Source of the DNA: Flavobacteriaceae bacterium
GTDB taxonomy: Bacteria; Bacteroidota; Bacteroidia; Flavobacteriales; Flavobacteriaceae
Assembly (NCBI GenBank): GCA_949507465.1
Contig: CATEMS010000014.1
Span: 1-9,210 of the forward strand
DNA: 9,210 bases
Direction: 5' to 3'
A program made the translations under genes and the position numbers. Shown here one piece after another: positions 6,644 to 9,210 of the stretch. The notes under the pieces are model-generated. The model ran no database searches. It was not told the origin of the DNA and was given only the letters and a program-made list of their open reading frames with translations. Position 1 is the stretch's first letter; every line of letters starts with the position of its first letter.

Positions 6644-8014
6644 ATGAGAAACCTATTAATTATTGGCGCCGGCCGCTCTGCAACAAGTTTAATCAAGTAC
6701 TTACTAGACAAAAGCACCACAGAGAATTTATTCTTGACCATTGGAGACATCAATATTGAAAATGCTCAAAAACTTACTAGTGGCCATCCAAATGGCCGCG
6801 GTATTTTGTTAGATGTGTTTGACCACCAACAGCGTAAAAAAGCTATTGAGGATAGTGATATCGTAATTTCTATGCTTCCCGCTCGTTTTCACATAGAGGT
6901 AGCTCGTGATTGTATTTCTTATGGGAAACATTTGGTTACAGCCTCTTACATAAGTGATCAAATGCAGCAACTAGACCCAATGGCTAAAGAAAAAGGCCTA
7001 GTGTTTATGAACGAAATTGGACTAGACCCAGGGATTGACCACATGAGTGCCATGCAGGTCATAGACAGCATAAAAGAAAAAGGAGGCAAGATGCTTCTAT
7101 TTGAAAGTTTTACAGGAGGATTGGTAGCCCCACAAAGTGACACCAATTTATGGAACTACAAGTTTACCTGGAATCCAAGAAATGTTGTATTGGCAGGTCA
7201 AGGGGGTGCGGCAGAGTTTATACAGGAAGGAAAATATAAATACATCCCCTACAACAGGCTTTTTAGAAGAACAGAATTTATTGAGGTAGAAGGATACGGG
7301 AAATTTGAGGTATATGCTAATAGAAATAGTTTAAAATATCAAAGTGTGTACGGTCTGGAAGATGTTCTAACACTCTACAGAGGAACCATTCGTAGGGTTG
7401 GATTTAGCAAAGCCTGGAATATGTTTGTTCATCTTGGTATGACCGATGATACCTATACCATTCCAAACTCAGAAAACTTAACCTATCTTGAGTTTGTAAA
7501 TAGTTTTTTACCCTATTCACCTACAGACAGTGTGGCATTAAAACTAAGACACAGCCTTAAAATTGACCAAGATGATTTAATGTGGGATAAAATCGAAGAC
7601 CTTGATATTTTAAACCCTACCAAGACCATCAACATTAAAGATGCCACTCCAGCTCAAGGTTTACAAAAAATACTTATGGATAGATGGACCTTGGCCCCTG
7701 ATGACAAAGACATGATTGTAATGTACCATAAATTTGGCTATGAACTTGAAGGTGAAAAACACCAAATAGATAGTAAAATGGTCGCCATTGGCGATGATCA
7801 AGACTATACCGCTATGGCAAAAACTGTTGGATTACCCGTTGCTATTGCTGCCCTTAGAATTTTAAATAAAGAGATCACAACCCCTGGTGTGCAATTACCC
7901 CTTAGTAAGGAGGTCTATGAACCTATTTTAAAGGAGTTGAAAGAATTTGGTATTGATTTTACAGAAACCAAAGTCCCTTATTTGGGGTATAACCCCATGA
8001 ATGTAGTTGGATAG
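6644..8014 (+). CDS. Saccharopine dehydrogenase family protein
   Basis: A cytoplasmic NAD(P)-dependent oxidoreductase of the saccharopine dehydrogenase/reductase fold, 456 residues from ATG 6644. The N-terminal Rossmann domain has LLIIGAGRSATSL (4-16), an acidic/Asn second-strand end GDINIENA (34-41) and SMLPARFHIEVA (77-88). The substrate domain has NEIGLDPGIDHMSA (123-136), ESFTGGLVAP (154-163) and KFTWNPRNVVLAGQGG (173-188), and near the C-terminus TPGVQLPL (413-420). The LDPGIDH, TGG and WNPRNV motifs resemble eukaryotic saccharopine reductases more than carboxynorspermidine dehydrogenases. The likely chemistry is interconversion of saccharopine with lysine/2-oxoglutarate or with aminoadipate semialdehyde/glutamate; direction and cofactor cannot be read. 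The open frame runs to ATG 6545, but those 33 residues overlap DUF423 antisense and precede the Rossmann strand, so they are rejected. Its stop faces the peptidase stop with one base between. Confidence 0.87.
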   Translation: MRNLLIIGAGRSATSLIKYLLDKSTTENLFLTIGDINIENAQKLTSGHPNGRGILLDVFDHQQRKKAIEDSDIVISMLPARFHIEVARDCISYGKHLVTASYISDQMQQLDPMAKEKGLVFMNEIGLDPGIDHMSAMQVIDSIKEKGGKMLLFESFTGGLVAPQSDTNLWNYKFTWNPRNVVLAGQGGAAEFIQEGKYKYIPYNRLFRRTEFIEVEGYGKFEVYANRNSLKYQSVYGLEDVLTLYRGTIRRVGFSKAWNMFVHLGMTDDTYTIPNSENLTYLEFVNSFLPYSPTDSVALKLRHSLKIDQDDLMWDKIEDLDILNPTKTINIKDATPAQGLQKILMDRWTLAPDDKDMIVMYHKFGYELEGEKHQIDSKMVAIGDDQDYTAMAKTVGLPVAIAALRILNKEITTPGVQLPLSKEVYEPILKELKEFGIDFTETKVPYLGYNPMNVVG

Positions 8015-8015
8015 T

Positions 8016-8705
8016 TTATCTTCTATTTAGAAACATCATTATAAAATATAGCAAGGTTGCCAAAGATCCTAGGGCTGCTACAAGGTATGTTCTTGCAGCC
8101 CACTTTAGAGCATCTTTTGACCCTACTAATTCCTCTTGAGTAACAACTTTCTCTTTTTCTAACCAGGCCAAGGCGCGATTGCTTGCGTCATACTCTACCG
8201 GTAGGGTTATAATAGAAAAAGCAGTTGTTATTGCAAACAAAACAATCCCTAACAAAAATATATTTGTTCCAAAAAAAGAACCCGTCCCAGAAAGCACCAG
8301 ACCAATCATAATTATAATGTTTGACAACTTACTTGCGATGCCTACGGCAGGGACAATTTTACTTCTCAGTGTTAGCCAATTGTAGGCTGTGGCATGCTGT
8401 ACGGCATGACCAACCTCATGGGCTGCAACAGCTGCTGCTGCTGCATTAGTTTGATTATATACAGATTGGCTTAAATTAACTGTTTTGTTTTGGGGGTTGT
8501 AATGATCTGTTAATTGACCGCTTACACTAATAACATCCACATCTGTTATTGAGTTATCGGCAAGCATTTTTTCGGCAATTTCTCTACCACTCATGCCGTT
8601 TTTGAGTTGTATTTTAGAATAGTGTTTGAATTTGCTTTTCAATTTGTTGCTAATGTAAGAACTCGCCAAAAAGAGTAGTCCCGCAAGCATATAATATCCC
8701 ATCAT
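8016..8705 (-). CDS. Membrane zinc metallopeptidase (YugP/Zn_peptidase_2 family)
   Basis: A 229-residue integral-membrane protein of the YugP-like zinc peptidase family. An N-terminal hydrophobic segment (about 3-18) is followed by a cytoplasm- or membrane-edge domain with SKFKHYSKIQLKNGMSGREIA (24-44) and the LTDHYNP-NKTVNLS stretch (65-79). The gluzincin-type motif HEVGH (96-100) gives two zinc ligands and a catalytic Glu, and LPVEYDASNRA (168-178) supplies the probable third ligand, Glu171. Further hydrophobic segments lie at about 117-138, 148-168 and 205-226. Physiological substrates of the family are not established. Two adjacent ATG codons (8705 and 8702) are possible starts; homologues I recall begin MGYY, which favours the second. 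It lies 51 nt downstream of leuS on the same strand, possibly in one transcript, and converges on the dehydrogenase gene. Confidence 0.93.
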   Translation of the reverse strand: MMGYYMLAGLLFLASSYISNKLKSKFKHYSKIQLKNGMSGREIAEKMLADNSITDVDVISVSGQLTDHYNPQNKTVNLSQSVYNQTNAAAAAVAAHEVGHAVQHATAYNWLTLRSKIVPAVGIASKLSNIIIMIGLVLSGTGSFFGTNIFLLGIVLFAITTAFSIITLPVEYDASNRALAWLEKEKVVTQEELVGSKDALKWAARTYLVAALGSLATLLYFIMMFLNRR

Positions 8706-8756
8706 AATAATTTGTGATTTAAATTAACTTTTATACTACAAAAAGCGTGCTATTTT

Positions 8757-9210
8757 TTATCCTACAATATTTATAATTTTTCCTGGTACCACAATTACTT
8801 TTTTAGGCACGCGCCCATCGAGTTGTTGTATGGTTTTTGGATTTGCCATAACGGCTGCTTCAATCTCCTGGTGAGACATATCTAGAGGCAATTCCATTTT
8901 AAACCGCATTTTACCATTAAAGGAGATTGGGTACTCTTTACTACTCTCAATCAAATGGCGGGCCTCAAAAACTGGATAGCAAACCTCAGCAATACTCTCC
9001 TGATGCCCTAGTTTGTGCCACAACTCCTCGGCAATGTGAGGGGCATACGGAGAGATTAAAACTACCAGAGGCTCTAGAATCTCTTTGCTAGTACACTTTA
9101 GAGCTGTAAGCTCATTTACAGCAATCATAAAGGTAGATACAGAGGTATTAAAACTAAAGTTTTCTATGTCTTGTTCTACTTTTTTTATGGTTTTATGCAA
9201 TACCTTAAGA
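8757..9210 (-). CDS. leuS: Leucyl-tRNA synthetase, C-terminal part (partial)
   Basis: Charges tRNA-Leu with leucine in the cytoplasm. Only about the last 150 codons are present and the frame remains open to the window edge (9209), so the gene starts outside. A TTG at 9200 is an internal Leu codon, not a start. Visible are the end of the class Ia anticodon-binding helical bundle, with HKTIKKVEQDIENFSFNTSVS and VLISPYAPHIAEELW, a hallmark shared by LeuRS. After it comes the small C-terminal domain, including ISFNGKMRFKMELP and the final KKVIVVPGKIINIVG. The catalytic HIGH and KMSKS motifs and the editing domain are outside the window. The stop lies 51 nt before the metallopeptidase start on the same strand. 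Confidence 0.95.
   Translation of the reverse strand, partial: LKVLHKTIKKVEQDIENFSFNTSVSTFMIAVNELTALKCTSKEILEPLVVLISPYAPHIAEELWHKLGHQESIAEVCYPVFEARHLIESSKEYPISFNGKMRFKMELPLDMSHQEIEAAVMANPKTIQQLDGRVPKKVIVVPGKIINIVG

Noticed and set aside
6958..8385. Small open frames 6958-7146 (minus) and 8179-8385 (plus)
   Set aside because: Each is antisense within an intact, motif-supported gene and encodes nothing recognisable.
8740..8757. Possible small terminator hairpin after leuS (AAAAAGC / GCTATTTTT)
   Set aside because: The GC core is only two or three pairs with a loop of two to four bases and a bulge; too weak to call and could simply be an AT-rich spacer.
9198..9200. TTG as a start codon for the 147-residue frame at the right edge
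   Set aside because: The frame is open to the window edge and the upstream residues continue leucyl-tRNA synthetase sequence, so this is an internal Leu codon.
1..9210. Search for a mobile element, CRISPR array, defence or toxin-antitoxin system, phage genes, tRNA or rRNA
   Set aside because: No transposase or integrase motifs, direct repeats, spacer arrays, RNA-gene signatures or compositional islands were seen; nearly every base belongs to ordinary conserved genes.

Overview
The window reads as chromosomal housekeeping DNA from a marine-type member of the Bacteroidetes, most likely Flavobacteriaceae. Four things point there: AT-rich gene-dense sequence, families largely confined to or typical of that phylum (DUF4296, DUF4271, a Bacteroidetes-style dihydroorotase), purine-rich rather than strong Shine-Dalgarno leaders, and two intergenic TAnnTTTG boxes that match the -7 element of the Bacteroidetes primary sigma factor. 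All assignments come from reading the translations and recalling family motifs; no search was run.

Left part (1-2813): the 3' end of a plus-strand sugar-nucleotide epimerase/dehydratase-like gene meets a minus-strand three-gene operon head-on. Read in its own direction, the operon is a dolichyl/polyprenol-phosphate-mannose-synthase-like glycosyltransferase (2813-2082), dihydroorotase (2082-742) and a DUF4296 lipoprotein (745-176). The genes are joined by a 1-nt stop/start overlap (TAATG) and a 4-nt overlap (ATGA), so translational coupling is likely. A promoter box sits just upstream at 2833-2840.

Centre (2930-6573): a divergent plus-strand pair encodes a six-helix DUF4271 membrane protein and uroporphyrinogen-III synthase (hemD, haem biosynthesis). 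It ends at a strong bidirectional hairpin terminator (4388-4420). Facing it is ATP-dependent PEP carboxykinase (pckA, gluconeogenesis), with its own promoter box, preceded by a small DUF423 membrane protein.

Right part (6644-9210): a plus-strand saccharopine-dehydrogenase-family enzyme converges, with a single-base gap, on a membrane zinc metallopeptidase (YugP type). Upstream of the peptidase, on the same strand, lies the 3' end of leuS (leucyl-tRNA synthetase), cut by the window edge.

There is no gene-free stretch above about 130 nt. I see no mobile element, CRISPR array, RNA gene, phage or defence gene, or broken gene. I found no convincing new system. The points worth a second look are modest: a Gln in place of the first metal-ligand His of dihydroorotase, the DUF4271-hemD pairing, the coupled lipoprotein gene of unknown function, three start-site corrections, terminator-less convergent junctions, and a few small intergenic palindromes.
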